A stretch of 64,000 bases of DNA from Spartobacteria bacterium. GTDB lineage: Bacteria > Verrucomicrobiota > Verrucomicrobiia > Chthoniobacterales > Chthoniobacteraceae. A model generated the notes under the pieces. The model made no database searches and was not told the origin of the DNA. It saw nothing but the letters and a program-made list of their open reading frames with translations. A program made the position numbers and the translations under genes. The DNA lies in assembly GCA_021324395.1 (NCBI GenBank), contig JAJPJG010000050.1, forward strand, positions 1 to 64,000, given 5' to 3'. Positions within the stretch are counted from its first letter, which is position 1, and each line of letters starts with the position of its first letter. Of the stretch, positions 43,901 through 55,600 are shown piece after piece.

Positions 43901-46900
43901 GCACCGCAAGCTTGAGCACCTACAGCGTCGGCCCGAACATCGGTTCCGGCACGCTCTCGCTGGCGATTACCGGTGCGGGTGCCGGAAATGAAAGCGTTAG
44001 TTTTACAAATGTAGAGCCGGTGCTCGACACAGTCGCAGGTCCCGCGGTCATCAACGCGACCAATGCGAATAACGCCATTAATTACACGCAAGGATCGAGC
44101 GCGGCGAAAGGACTGGTGACCGTTGATGACCAGGAATCCTACGAATTTTCCAACAAAACGAAGCTGACAATCAATGCGCTCAGCGGTGACGATGTCATCA
44201 ACTTAAACAATCCGAACACGCCGACCGGTCTCAATACCAACGGCATCTTTGTCGATGGCGGCGATCCGACGGCGAGCGATACTGTTATCGTCAACGGCTC
44301 GTCGAGTCAGGATACGATCACGTTTAAACCGACTGCGTTTGATGCTGCGACAGTGACCGGCGCGCAACCGGTGCTAGTGACGATCACGACGGCCGAAGCT
44401 GTCGTAATCAATGGTCTTGGCGGTGGCGATCTGTTGCACGTGCAAACGCCCGCAGGCGTGAATGTCGTCACTTACACGCCGGGAAACACGGTCGACGCTG
44501 CATCGGTGCAAGTCGACAGCCTTGTGCCGATGAGTTTCAAAACGATCGGTTCGACTGGAAACGTATTCATCGATGACTTCAGCGGCACTCGTGTCGACAC
44601 GCTGATTTACAACGGCACGAGCGCTGACGACACTTTCACCGTAGGAACGACCGGCGGTATTGATTTAAACAGCCACGTCCCTCCTGCGCCAACGATCAAA
44701 TCGCAGATTCACGTCAGCACGCCGGGCGTCGCAAACCTGACGTTGAACGGCCTCGACGGAAACGACACCTTCAACGTCACCGGCGCACAACCGTTTGCGA
44801 ATATCACGCTCGCCGGCGGCCTTTCGACCGGCGTTGATACCGCGAATCTGACCGGCGACGGCACGGCCGCGTTCGTCACAATGGGAGCGGCGGTGGTGAA
44901 TATCACGGGCGGGGGCTTGGGGACGACCGGCATGATCTTGCTCGGCGTTGAAGTAGGGAACCTCAGCGACAGCGCGGGGAATATTTCGATCTACGGCTCG
45001 ACTGCGCAGGATTCCATCCACGTTACGCCGACAGCGGCAAACTCGGCGAAAATCACGTTTGATGGTTTCAGCACAACTTTAAACACGACCAATACCGGCA
45101 AACTGACGATCGTCGAGAACCACACAGGCGATAACGACCTGCTCATCTTCCACGGCACCGGACTCAACGACACGATCAATGTCGTGCGCGATCCGTCCGA
45201 TACGACCGTGCAAAACGTCGGCCTCAAACTGGTGCACATCACGACTGCCGATGTGGAGTCGCTCTACATCGCGGCCGGCGGTGGCGACGATACGATCAAT
45301 GTCTCAGGAACGGGCGGGCCTGTGCTGACGGTCGATGGCGGACTGCATAGCAACGGCGATACATTAAACATCTTCAACACCACAGCAGGATCAAGCACAG
45401 TTACGCCCGGTGCGACTGGCGATGCGGGAGTGGTTTCGACCCCGGATGGAGACATTGCATTTCTCGCGATCGAAGCATTGGCAATCACGGCAACAGCCGG
45501 CACAGACACCCTGAATGTCCTCGGCACCAACGGCAATGATTCGATCACGCTGCAGGACATCGGGGGCAAAGACACGGTGTGGGTAAACGACCGTGCGCCG
45601 GTGTCGTTCTCCGCGTTTGAAACACTGAACCTGAACGCGAACAACGGCGATGATCAGATTAGCGTGACGCCGACAGGGCTTTCCAATGTGTTAACGGCGA
45701 TCAATGTTAATACCGGATTGCCGACGGCGAGTGACAAGGTTGTGATCAACGGAACGAGTGGTTCGGATTTGTTTACGGTCACCGGCATGACGTTCGACAG
45801 CGCGATTGTTGTTTTCAACGCGGTGCCCATCGCGGTTTCCGGCACGGAATTGCTCGTGATCGATGGCCAGCAAGGCGGCGATACCGTCAACATCGTCTCG
45901 CCGGCCGGACCGGATGTCGTAACGCTCACGCCCGATATTCAGCCCGATGCCGGGACGGTGAATATTGCGGAAGGCGGGACGCAGGCGTTGCTGCCGGTGC
46001 GCTTTCAGCACGTCGGCTCGAATGGAATTTTGGTTTTGTCCAGCAACTCGAATGCACCAGAGGACACACTAATTTACAACGGAACAGCGGCAAGCGACCT
46101 GTTTACGGTCGCGGCTACAACCGGCAACATCCAGCTCAATCAGCAGACACTCGTTCAAACCCCTGGAATCAGCGATCTCGTGCTAAACGGTCTGGATGGC
46201 GATGATACGTTTACTGTTAACGCACCGTCGCCATACACGACGACATTGATTACAGGCGGCGATCCATCGCACACCGATATCGTAAACCTGAACGGCGACG
46301 GCAATGCGGCGACCGTGAATCTCGGGTCGCCGACTGCGACGGTCGTCGGCGGCGGGCTCGGCATCGTCTCACTGACCGGTGATGAGATTTTAAATCTGAA
46401 CGCGCTTGGTGGAAATATTACGTTCAAAGGAACGAACGGGCCGGATCAGTTCGATATCACGCCGACCGGCGCGAATACGGCGACAGTTTTCAGCGTTGGC
46501 TTTGAACCGGTCGTTAACACAACGAATACAGGACTGCTCACGGTTGCCGAAGGAAACACAAACGACGGCGATGTTGTCACGGTCCACGGCACGACGCAAA
46601 ACGACACAATCGATATCACGCGCGGCAACGACACGACGGTTCTTGTAACTTCGCCGGCGGGCGACCTGAAACTCATCCATATCAATCCCGCGAGCGAGAC
46701 TGAAGCGCTCGTCGTGGACGGCAATCTTGGTGACGACAATTTCAACGTGAGCGGCTCGGGCGGACCGGCGCTGACAGTGAATGGAAATTTGCCGCTCTCG
46801 AAACCGGCTGGCGATACGCTGACGGTGATCGGCGGCACGGGTGCAAACGCGTTTACGGTGACGCCCGGCGACACGTCGGATTCGGGTTCGGTGCAACTCA

Positions 46901-49900
46901 ACAATGACGTGACGCAGTTCATGGGAATTGAGAATGTCGTGCTCGACGGCGGCACAGGGGATGGCGGCGGCACCGCGTCCTCGGCGACGATTCTTGGCAC
47001 GAGCGAGAGCGACGATTTTGTAGTCACGATCCACGGCGGCGATTCCGCCGACATCACGCAAAGCGATCACGTCCCGATAACGCTTATTAGCTTCTTCCAA
47101 GACAGCACGATCAATATCAACAGCCTGGAAGGCGACGACAAAACAAGCATCGTTATCGCAACAAATAACGACTCGAATTTTACAACGATCAACGTGGACG
47201 GCGGTCAGCCGACTGCGAGCGATACGCTCGTCGTCAATGGTGTTCCGGTGCACCAGGATTTTCTACAAATACAACCAACCGGCACCGGTGCAGGTTTCAT
47301 CACCGATAACACCGCGGCATTCCCGACGGTATTTTTCACCGGCACCGAGCACCTCGTGATGGTCGGCCAGTCGTCGATCGAAAAAGACGGTCTGATCGAA
47401 AATCTCGGACCGAGCGACAACACGCTCGAGATTGCGCCGGGCGCGACGCCCGACTCTGGCACGATCACCGGCTTTACAAATGGCACGAACGATAACTTCG
47501 CTTTTGTGCCGATCGCCTTCAGCGGCTTTCTCGGATTCCTCGTGACGCCGGGCACCGTTCCACATCCGGGCACGCACACATTGATCGTCGATGGCACCGG
47601 CGCGGACGACACGTTTAATTTTGGCAGCGCTGCGCCGTTCGGGCCGGATTATCCGGCGATTATCGTCAACACCGGCGCGAATGCGCACGTGCCGATCTTT
47701 TACAGCGCGAGCCTCACCGAGGTGGTGCTGCGCGGGCTGGATGGGAATGACGTGTTTAACACGAATTTCACACAGGCGAATGTCACGTCGCCGGTGCATC
47801 TGCGCATCGAGGGGGGTGGTTCGCCGGGCGATTTGCTGAATTACACGACCGCGGCTGACGCGAATGTGATTCTCGATCTTGGCGCGGGCACGCTGGTTTC
47901 GACCGGTGCGAATTTGATCGAGTTCAGTGGCCTTGCGACAATCAACGAGTTCTCGAGCGGCAACACGATTCTGCAAGTGAGAGGCTCGAGCGGGCCGGAC
48001 AATTTGCATTTCACTCCGACCGGCGCGACCGCAGGCACACTGATCAGCGACGAGCTAAATCTTGCGTATAACTTCAGCGGCGTCGGCGGTGCGTTTACGA
48101 TCGATGCGAAAGGCGGCGCGGACACAGTGACGGTGAATGGCACGTCGGCCGGCGACAACATCAGCATCGTCCGCGGCAGCATCACGAACGTGCAGGTTGG
48201 CTCGTTGAAGAGCGTTGGAATTTTCACCGATGCGGCGGAAGCAATCGTCGTCGAAGCCGGTCTCGGCAACGACACCATCACCGTGTCCGGCTTTGACGGC
48301 CCGCTTACCTCCGGCCTGCACCCAGCGCTCGTCGTCGATGGCGGCGGTTCGTTTGGCGATAAGTTGATCGTGAATGTGCCGACGGGCACGACGACTGTGA
48401 CACCGGGGACCTCAGTGGATTCAGGCACGATCTCGGCTCCGCAAAATGCGAACGTCAGTTTTACAACCATCGAGTCGGTAACGATCAATGGCACCGATCC
48501 AAATGCGGATGAACTCGTCGTTCAGGGCACGCAAGGCAGCGACACCATCGCCGCGGCAAACGTCGGCAGCGGCAATCAGGTTTTCGTCAACGACCGCGCG
48601 CCGGTGACATTCACGAATTTCGTCACCCTTAGCCTCGACGGACGATTTGGCGACGACAGCTTTAGCATTACCGGCGCAGGTTTGACGAGTGTTAAAACAA
48701 TCAACGTCAACGGCGGCGATCCGACGGCGAGCGATTCGTTGATTGTTAACGCGACGAGCGCTGCGGACGTGATCGCATTTAATCCGACGAGTTTCGACGC
48801 GGGCAATGTGAAGATCACGGGATTGCCGACGGTGAATTTTACGACCACCGAGTCAGTCATCATTAACGGACTCGGCGGCGGCGATGCGCTCACGGTGACC
48901 ACGCCCGCCGGCGCGCAGACGATCACTTACACGACCGGGAATACGCCCGATTCCGGCGCTGCGCAGATTGCCTCGCTGGTCGCGATGAGTTTCAAAAATC
49001 TCGGCGCAAACAGCAGCCTGACATTTGCCGATGTCAGCAGTAAACGCGTCGATGCGTTCATTTACAACGGCACGGGCGGCAATGACACGTTTACGTTCAA
49101 CAACGGCGTCATCGCGCTCAACGGCCAACTCGCACCGGCGATGCCAGGCGTGGCCGATTTGACGCTGAACGGACTCGATGGGGACGAGACATTTAACGTT
49201 GTTGGTTCAGGCCCATTCAACAGCCTTACGCTCGCAGGCGGCGATCCGTCCGCTTCGGATATCGCGAATCTCACCGGGGATGGAACCGCGGTAACGGTGA
49301 GTATCGGCGGCGCGACATCGAGCGTGACCGGCGGCGGCCTCGGCACGGTTTTATTGTCTGGAGTTGAAATCGCGAATCTCGCCGACGGCGCAGGTGCAAT
49401 CACGATCAAAGGCACTACCGGTGCAGATAGCTTTAGTTTCACGCCGACCGGCGCGACGACGGCGACAATTCAGGCAAACGGAGTGTCGCCGATCGTAAAC
49501 ACAACGAATACCGGCAGTCTCACCGTCGATCCAGCGGGCGGCGCGGATTTAATCACGATTTCCAGTAACGCGGCTGCGAATGTGATCGGTATCACGCTTG
49601 GCACGACGACGACCGTTGTCGTCGATGCGCAAAAGACGATCGGCATTCTTTCCAGCCACACCGAGGTGCTCGATGTGCTCGCCGGCGACGGTAACGACAC
49701 TGTCACGATCAGCGGCACCGGCGGTTCGTTGCTAACGGTTGACGCGGGCACGGGCGATGACTCGATCGATGCGTCGCACGTTACGATCACCGGCATCACG
49801 ATTTTAGGCGGCACAGGCAATGACACGATCATCGGCGGTGGTGGACCTGACCGGCTCTTCGGCAATGATGGAAATGACACGATCACCGGCGGCCCCGGCA

Positions 49901-52608
49901 GCGACCAGATGTTTGGCGGTGACGGCTCGGATACCTTTAATTGGAATTCGGGTGACGGCTCGGATCTGATTGAGGGCGAAGCCGGCAATAATCTGCTGGT
50001 GTTTAACGGATCGTCGGTTGCCGAGAATTTTGTGCTGACGGCAAACGGCACGCGCATTTCGCTGGCGAGCGATGTCGGTCCCGTGAACATGAATATAGCA
50101 GGTGTTCAGCAAATCGACTTGCACACGGGTAATGGCGCGGATTCGGTTACAGCCAACGACCTTTCAACAACGGATATTCGAGTGCTAAACATCGCTTTAG
50201 GCGCTTCCCAGACTGACGCGGTGACGGTTTTCGGCCGCACCACGGCGGACAGCCTGCAGGTTACTTCCCCTGCGGCAAAGACGCTGAATGTCGCCGGCCT
50301 GAATTACGACGTGAACGTTACGAATGTCGCAAGCACCGGCTCGTTCACATTAAACGGCAATAACGGCGACGATAATTTGCAGGCCGCGATCGGCGTTGAG
50401 AGCGTGGTGAAACTCACGCTCGATGGCGGCGCGGGGAATGACTTCGTCTCTGGCGGCGGCACGCTTTTGGGTGGTGACGGCAATGACAAACTCGTTGCGG
50501 TCGCAGGCAATGTCGTGCTCGATGGCGGGAACGGTGACGATATCCTGGTTGCGGGTCCAGGCGACGACACGCTCAAAGGTGGCGCGGGCAATGACACACT
50601 AATCGGTGGGCCGGGCGCGGACACGTTTGATGGCGGAACGGGCTATGACATCATTCCGCTTACTGCGACTTCGGCGAATGACACGGTCGACTTGACGCAA
50701 CCGAATGCAGGTCACGTTGTTTACACATTGAACGGCACTGCCAAGACATTGCCGATTGCGAATATCGAGGAAATCCATCTCGATGCGGGTGCAGGCGACG
50801 ACTCAATCAAAGTGACGCAAAGTGATTCGCTTGTCGCGAATGCCGGGGCGAGCGTGCGGTTCAGCATCAACGGCGGTGATGCGACAGTCGGCAATCGTCT
50901 CGCGGTTGTGGACGATGGCCTCGGCGATACGATGATTTATCGTCAGGCGCAGGATCAAACTGCCGGATCGATCAGCGTCGGTCCGCTCGGCACCGTTTAT
51001 TTCAGCAACATCGAGTTTGTGCAGCCGATCAGCGGCGGCACGGACGGTGACGGCAAGCTGCTTGTGTTCAAACACGATTCGCTCGAGTCCGATAACAGCA
51101 TTTTAACAGCGGCGCATCTCGGCGCGGGCACTTCGCTGAATGCGGATCCGAACATCGATCCCGGCGCTGATGTGGGACTCGGTTTGCCGGCGGATCAGGA
51201 TTTTTACCGCGTCGAATCAATCGCGAACGGCAAGCTCGATTTCCAACTTTTCTTCCAAAAACTCGGCACGCTGGCAAATGGTCGCGCCGGTCTGCCCGGC
51301 GACGGCGCGTTGCGCATCGACGCTTTTGATTCGCACGGGAATTTTCTCGCATCGAGCACGGCGAGCGGCACAGGCGCGGATCTGCATTTCATGGCCGTCG
51401 CGGGGCAGGTGTTCTATTTCAAAGTCAGCGGCGCAACGGCTGACGCGATCAATAGTTACGACGTGACCGTGCTCGACACCGCGCTGCCGCCGTTTAGCGC
51501 CGGCGGGCCGGGCAAAAACGGCGCGGGCGATCCGGCGAGCTTCACGGCGTCGGTGAATTATCCGGTCGGCAAAGCGCCCCGCGCGGTTGTCGCGGGCGAT
51601 TTGAACGGCGACGGATTTGCCGACATGATCGTCGCGAACAGCGGCAAGAATACGATCAGCATCCGGCTCGGACGCGGCGATGGGACATTCGATGCGCCGA
51701 CCACAATTTCGTCCGGCGGTATTTTCCCGAACTCACTCGCGCTCGCGGACGCGAATCAGGACGGGAATCTTGATCTTGTCGTTGCAAACAGAAATTCAAA
51801 CAATGTGGTTGTGCGGCTCGGGGATGGCTTCGGCGATTTTGGAACGGCGAAGACATTCGGGTTGAGCGGCGGACAAGCGCCGATCTCGGTGAAAGTCGCC
51901 GATCTCAACGGCGATTCGAAGCCGGACATCGTCACGGCGAACGCAAAGACGAATAACATCAGCGTGCTGCTCGGCAACGGCAACGGCACGTTCAGCGCGG
52001 CATCGAATTTCAAGACCGGCGGCAAGAACCCGCGCGATATTGCGCTCGCGGATTTCAATCACGACAGCAACCTCGACATCGTCATTGCCAACGCGAAGAG
52101 CAATAACGTGAGCTTCATGCCCGGCGATGGAGCGGGACATTTCAAGGCGCCGACGCTTTTCGCCGTCGGCAAATCACCGGTTTCGCTCGCGGTCGGCGAC
52201 TTCAACAGCGACGGCGACGCGGATGTGGTCGTGGCGAATGGCAGCAGTTCGTTCGAGAGCGTTTTGATCGGCAGCGGACTCGGCGGCTCGCTTGCATTTG
52301 AGCGGCAGGTTCAAGTGAAATATCCGCGCGAACTGAAGCCGCAGGGTGTGGCGGTCGGTGACTTCAATTTCGACGGTCACGACGACATCGTGCTCACGAA
52401 TTTGCACAACCAGTCGATCAGCGTGCTGCTCGGCAACGATAACGGCACTTTCTCCAATCCCTTCAATTTCCACACCAGCGTCCATCGCGGACAACAGCCG
52501 TCGTCGATTGCCGTAGTCGATTTGAACAACGATGGGCTCGTCGATTTCCTGATTACAAATACCAATACAAACGATATCAGCGTGTTGCTGAGAAGCGTGA
52601 CGATATGA
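40912..52608 (+). CDS. Giant repeat exoprotein (3898 aa) with RTX-like, PPC-like and FG-GAP/VCBS regions
   Basis: The N-terminus has a basic stretch and then IEALESRIAPAVTAALNG, the LEPR-like motif. Residues about 50-2900 are imperfect repeats; the NVNGGDPTASD element recurs at about 44.26, 45.71, 47.20 and 48.71 kb, a period near 1.45-1.5 kb (480-500 aa). Calcium-binding GGxGxD nonapeptides occur at about 2940-3030 and 3160-3245 (GGTGNDTIIGG, GGAGNDTLIGG). A PPC-like beta domain lies at about 3385-3520 (DQDFYRVES...VFYFKVSG). The last 350 residues are FG-GAP/VCBS repeats (DLNGDGFADMIVANSG and similar), which form an integrin-like propeller. No barrel or membrane anchor. Probable adhesin or matrix protein. 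A ribosome site AAGGA precedes the ATG. Confidence 0.88.
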   Translation: MKLRALSRNRFFAQCQHWFFSQRREKRAGTAPVLPVFGTIEALESRIAPAVTAALNGTVLTLIGDGAGDTLTLHVNGSGNIEFKVGAGSFSDDLDTATGGTQQLAISAATKINISMDGGVDSVVLDNTAAGGFVGNANPGFLISVDGGGNSDSLTVITPSGTHALTLTPGVASDAGSIQVDSVQPISFSNLGASGSVNLQHSGGRADSLTFNGSGGNDTFNVASGAGAITLNAGISVTTAGVSDLTLNGLEGDDIFNLNASQPYNTIKLSGGGASTVDQAYLTGDASSSLNVAMGFNGISPTPTTITGGGFTSVTTGGIGSLTVNNGAGDIKVSAGANNDSFSITPINSTWTHIQADNRDPLDLFTVNSGTLTVDTGAGNDTVSVYASSASETIGVSDTNVAISGVKTVNFTNNESVVVYGLAGADTFNVTPSATVQISVDGGDPIGSSPGDSVNVIAGSNAVKFNPGPLSDQGSLTVGSMQPVSFIHIEHPSITGSVGSSLTIAGTNGPDTVTIVGTGTHAFDAAVNDGPTIHYDGVAAFTIDTGNGSDSISITPYFGAGGWKETVTVLGGSPTTGSDELLVQGSSGQETVNYSPGSTATLQINGGAGGANTGTDISISGIEHFTYDGLLGNDQVTNTSPAGQNTETVMPGATTDAAKVITDQFLPIDLANLGSTGKVLLKDFAGAQSDILKYVGNFSQDNFSLDQLGNIFLNNQIPVQGVNVIQTTLDALTNQNVFKLLDGTNPFAGLSGLPGLNLLGNSNSIANLFTSAFGGQKIDLNGLSGLISGFGGGLGLGGIQLPSQLSQLLFNNGGGAFNTFDLSNIGYGDIFKSLNLLGNSNSGIGDILNIAGTVASDVFAFTPVGAALGVAGGLLQTFGAGGALGGLLGPVMNFSDIFGDLFLDGGGGTDITELDGTSGNDTFLLKGDTGADNDHLPSVSQNGEKAIKLKPGLTTNLAINGAAGNDTLTVDSTNGAFTKPVQFDGGADADSIVLQGGTASLSTYSVGPNIGSGTLSLAITGAGAGNESVSFTNVEPVLDTVAGPAVINATNANNAINYTQGSSAAKGLVTVDDQESYEFSNKTKLTINALSGDDVINLNNPNTPTGLNTNGIFVDGGDPTASDTVIVNGSSSQDTITFKPTAFDAATVTGAQPVLVTITTAEAVVINGLGGGDLLHVQTPAGVNVVTYTPGNTVDAASVQVDSLVPMSFKTIGSTGNVFIDDFSGTRVDTLIYNGTSADDTFTVGTTGGIDLNSHVPPAPTIKSQIHVSTPGVANLTLNGLDGNDTFNVTGAQPFANITLAGGLSTGVDTANLTGDGTAAFVTMGAAVVNITGGGLGTTGMILLGVEVGNLSDSAGNISIYGSTAQDSIHVTPTAANSAKITFDGFSTTLNTTNTGKLTIVENHTGDNDLLIFHGTGLNDTINVVRDPSDTTVQNVGLKLVHITTADVESLYIAAGGGDDTINVSGTGGPVLTVDGGLHSNGDTLNIFNTTAGSSTVTPGATGDAGVVSTPDGDIAFLAIEALAITATAGTDTLNVLGTNGNDSITLQDIGGKDTVWVNDRAPVSFSAFETLNLNANNGDDQISVTPTGLSNVLTAINVNTGLPTASDKVVINGTSGSDLFTVTGMTFDSAIVVFNAVPIAVSGTELLVIDGQQGGDTVNIVSPAGPDVVTLTPDIQPDAGTVNIAEGGTQALLPVRFQHVGSNGILVLSSNSNAPEDTLIYNGTAASDLFTVAATTGNIQLNQQTLVQTPGISDLVLNGLDGDDTFTVNAPSPYTTTLITGGDPSHTDIVNLNGDGNAATVNLGSPTATVVGGGLGIVSLTGDEILNLNALGGNITFKGTNGPDQFDITPTGANTATVFSVGFEPVVNTTNTGLLTVAEGNTNDGDVVTVHGTTQNDTIDITRGNDTTVLVTSPAGDLKLIHINPASETEALVVDGNLGDDNFNVSGSGGPALTVNGNLPLSKPAGDTLTVIGGTGANAFTVTPGDTSDSGSVQLNNDVTQFMGIENVVLDGGTGDGGGTASSATILGTSESDDFVVTIHGGDSADITQSDHVPITLISFFQDSTININSLEGDDKTSIVIATNNDSNFTTINVDGGQPTASDTLVVNGVPVHQDFLQIQPTGTGAGFITDNTAAFPTVFFTGTEHLVMVGQSSIEKDGLIENLGPSDNTLEIAPGATPDSGTITGFTNGTNDNFAFVPIAFSGFLGFLVTPGTVPHPGTHTLIVDGTGADDTFNFGSAAPFGPDYPAIIVNTGANAHVPIFYSASLTEVVLRGLDGNDVFNTNFTQANVTSPVHLRIEGGGSPGDLLNYTTAADANVILDLGAGTLVSTGANLIEFSGLATINEFSSGNTILQVRGSSGPDNLHFTPTGATAGTLISDELNLAYNFSGVGGAFTIDAKGGADTVTVNGTSAGDNISIVRGSITNVQVGSLKSVGIFTDAAEAIVVEAGLGNDTITVSGFDGPLTSGLHPALVVDGGGSFGDKLIVNVPTGTTTVTPGTSVDSGTISAPQNANVSFTTIESVTINGTDPNADELVVQGTQGSDTIAAANVGSGNQVFVNDRAPVTFTNFVTLSLDGRFGDDSFSITGAGLTSVKTINVNGGDPTASDSLIVNATSAADVIAFNPTSFDAGNVKITGLPTVNFTTTESVIINGLGGGDALTVTTPAGAQTITYTTGNTPDSGAAQIASLVAMSFKNLGANSSLTFADVSSKRVDAFIYNGTGGNDTFTFNNGVIALNGQLAPAMPGVADLTLNGLDGDETFNVVGSGPFNSLTLAGGDPSASDIANLTGDGTAVTVSIGGATSSVTGGGLGTVLLSGVEIANLADGAGAITIKGTTGADSFSFTPTGATTATIQANGVSPIVNTTNTGSLTVDPAGGADLITISSNAAANVIGITLGTTTTVVVDAQKTIGILSSHTEVLDVLAGDGNDTVTISGTGGSLLTVDAGTGDDSIDASHVTITGITILGGTGNDTIIGGGGPDRLFGNDGNDTITGGPGSDQMFGGDGSDTFNWNSGDGSDLIEGEAGNNLLVFNGSSVAENFVLTANGTRISLASDVGPVNMNIAGVQQIDLHTGNGADSVTANDLSTTDIRVLNIALGASQTDAVTVFGRTTADSLQVTSPAAKTLNVAGLNYDVNVTNVASTGSFTLNGNNGDDNLQAAIGVESVVKLTLDGGAGNDFVSGGGTLLGGDGNDKLVAVAGNVVLDGGNGDDILVAGPGDDTLKGGAGNDTLIGGPGADTFDGGTGYDIIPLTATSANDTVDLTQPNAGHVVYTLNGTAKTLPIANIEEIHLDAGAGDDSIKVTQSDSLVANAGASVRFSINGGDATVGNRLAVVDDGLGDTMIYRQAQDQTAGSISVGPLGTVYFSNIEFVQPISGGTDGDGKLLVFKHDSLESDNSILTAAHLGAGTSLNADPNIDPGADVGLGLPADQDFYRVESIANGKLDFQLFFQKLGTLANGRAGLPGDGALRIDAFDSHGNFLASSTASGTGADLHFMAVAGQVFYFKVSGATADAINSYDVTVLDTALPPFSAGGPGKNGAGDPASFTASVNYPVGKAPRAVVAGDLNGDGFADMIVANSGKNTISIRLGRGDGTFDAPTTISSGGIFPNSLALADANQDGNLDLVVANRNSNNVVVRLGDGFGDFGTAKTFGLSGGQAPISVKVADLNGDSKPDIVTANAKTNNISVLLGNGNGTFSAASNFKTGGKNPRDIALADFNHDSNLDIVIANAKSNNVSFMPGDGAGHFKAPTLFAVGKSPVSLAVGDFNSDGDADVVVANGSSSFESVLIGSGLGGSLAFERQVQVKYPRELKPQGVAVGDFNFDGHDDIVLTNLHNQSISVLLGNDNGTFSNPFNFHTSVHRGQQPSSIAVVDLNNDGLVDFLITNTNTNDISVLLRSVTI

Positions 52609-52680
52609 ACCGATTTTTTTTCCCGTCGAAAAAAACAAACCGATCCGCCCGGATCAAAAAAACCCAAGTGAGGCACTAAC

Positions 52681-55600
52681 ATGAAACGCTCGAAAAACTA
52701 CAACTGGAAACGGTTTCTGCGCAGCAGAATCCACGATTTACAACTCAACGTGCGAAGTCGAAAACGCGCGCGAGCGTCATTCGAGCCGAGACAGTCGTTC
52801 TTTTGCGAACGGCTGGAGTCCCGCATTGTTTATGCCGCGGTGTTGAGCGGAAATGTGCTGCACATCACTGGCGATGACAGCGGTCCGTTTAATGACCAAA
52901 TCACAATCAGCCTAAAAGCGGGCGATCCTTCGAACATTCACATCCAGCAAAATCTTGCGCCGGCGCAGGATTTTCTTGTCGCGAGTGTGAATCAAATCGT
53001 TGTTGACGGGTTGGCGGGCGACGACTCTCTGACAATCGATTTGACGAATGGAAATCCGTTGCAAGCAGGCGGTCTTAATTTCGACGGCGGAACCGGGCGC
53101 AACGTGTTAGTGCTGACGAACGGTTCGGAGTCCAAAGACGTGCACTCGCTTGGGCCGAATCCGGGACAAGGAGCGATCGACCTCACGCTCACGGGCACGG
53201 GAGCTGGCAGTTCATTCGTTCACTACCAGAACCTCGCGCCGGTGAATGATTATCTCGCCGGCCCGCTGGTTGTGAACGGCTCGGCGGCGTCGAATGCGAT
53301 CAACTATACCGTTGGCCGCAACGACGCAGATACGGCCGATCAATCCGATCGCGGTCGTGTCACGGTGGATAATTTCGAGCCGATCCAGTTCTCGAATAAG
53401 ACCACGCTGACGGTCAGCGGGCTCGGCGGCGACGACGTGATTAACTTGAATAATCCGAACACGCCGAACGATCTGACTGATATTTTCGTCAATGGCAACG
53501 ATCCGACAGCGAGCGACGTGCTGATTGTCAATGGCACTACGGCGCTTGATTCGATTCATGTCTCGCTGACCGGATCCGACACCGCGGATATTACCGGCGC
53601 CGGTCCCGTTGCGATCCATGCTGCTACCATCGAGCAGTTGAAAGTGAACGGGCAGGGGAATGGCGACGCACTTACAATTTCGACACCGGGATTCGACGAC
53701 ATTGTTTATACGCCCGGCGCGAATGTCGATGCAGGCAGTCTCACTGTGCAAAATGCCTCCCTTGGGCAAGTGCTCCCGGTGAGCTTCTCAAATCTCGGCA
53801 ATGCCGGGACATTGGCGATTTCATCGTTGTTCTCCGTGCTCGAGGTGAACGGCACATCGCACAGCGACGTATTTACCGTGGACGGTGGAACGAGCACCGT
53901 GCAGGTGCTTAGCAACGGAGTGATTCCTGTGCCTGTGACACTGCCTATCACCACAAGTGGCGTGTTTGCTCTTACGTTGCACGGCCTGGATGGAAACGAC
54001 TCGTTCCAACTGCACGGCACATTACCTTACCTCCAAACAACGATCGATGGCGGTGATCCATCTGCTTCGGATAGTGTCACCCTTTATGGCACGAGCAGCG
54101 CCGATGCGATCGGTGTCGCACTTGATGCCGCGGGCGATACGGTGACCGGTTTCGGTGGAACCGTCACGCTGCTTGGCGTCGAAAATCTCGCGATCAAAAC
54201 CGCGCAAAGTGATGACAGTGTCAGCGTCACGAATTTCGGCGCTGCATCGGATTTGCATCACATAGCGATCGACACCGGCGGCGATTCCGACACGCTTGCT
54301 GTGTCGACGACGAAACTCGCCGACAACATTACTTACACGCCGACTGCGTCGGATGGTGGATTACTCACGGCAAACGGCGTCGGGCCGGATCTGACATTCA
54401 CCGGACTCGGCAGCACCTTTACGCTCGATCCGCTCGGCGGCGGCGACACGCTGACCGTGCTCGGCACGACTGCAAACGACAGCATTAGTATCCTACTCGA
54501 TGCAACAGTATCGGTGCAGGTGAATGCGCTAAAGACGATTCAGGTCACCACACCGGCAAATCTCGATAGCCTCATCGTTTCAGCCGGAGCGGGGGCGGAC
54601 GCAATTTCCGTGAGCGGCGCGGGCGCCTTGAATTCGCTGCTGGTGAATGGACAGGACAACAACGACAGTTTAACTGTTGATTTCTCAAGTGGAAATCCGA
54701 TTCCGACCTCCGGAATCACCTTCGATGGCGGCCTCGGAAACGATTCGCTGACGCTCTCCGGCGGAAGCGAAACCGCGGAGACTTATTCGCCCGGATTGAT
54801 TCCCGGTGCTGGAACCATCGCGATCACGTCGAGTGCGAAAGCTGGCATCATTCATTTTGCAAACATCGAGCCGTTGATCGACACAGTGAGCGGTCCGCTG
54901 ACGGTGAATGGAACCGACGCGAATAATGCGATCAATCTCAAAGCCGGCTCGTCGCTCGCGCAAAACAGCGGCGTTGTCTCCGTCGATAATTACGAGTCGA
55001 TTGAGTTTACCAACAAAACGTCTCTAACGATCAGCGCTGGAGCGGGGGATGACGTGATCAACTTGAATGATGCGACGACGCCGGTTGGGTTGACGGACAT
55101 TTTTGTTGATGGAGGTGACGCCACTGCAAGCGACAAACTCATTGTAAATAACCTGAACGCCTCCAATCCGGCGACGTTCACGCCGACCGCGGCCGACGCA
55201 GGAGACATTACTTTTAGTGCACAGCCGAACGTCCATTTCACCACGGTCGAAGCAGTCACGATCAACGGTCACGGCAACAATAACAACTTGACGGTATTTG
55301 GCACCGCAGGCAACGACACGTTCAATTACACTCCCGGTTCGACAACCGACTCCGGTTTTGTGCAGGTGAACGCGCTTGTGCCCCTGACGTTTATCAACTT
55401 GGGAACCACTGCCAGTGTGCTTTTGGATGGCAACGGCAGCGACGATACACTCGTGTTTAACGGCAGTTCACTCGACGATAATGTGACTGTGGCGGCAACC
55501 AGCGGCGCGATTAGCCTCACGAATGCGATCGGCGCATATCTGCCGGTCACGACGCGTGGAATTACTGCGTTGAAACTGAATGGCCTCGATGGCGATGACA

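Noticed and set aside
46390-47253. Long minus-strand frames inside the giant exoproteins (for example 46390-47253 and 56890-58179)
   Set aside because: They are antisense shadows in GC-rich repeat DNA; the plus-strand frames carry recognisable domains.
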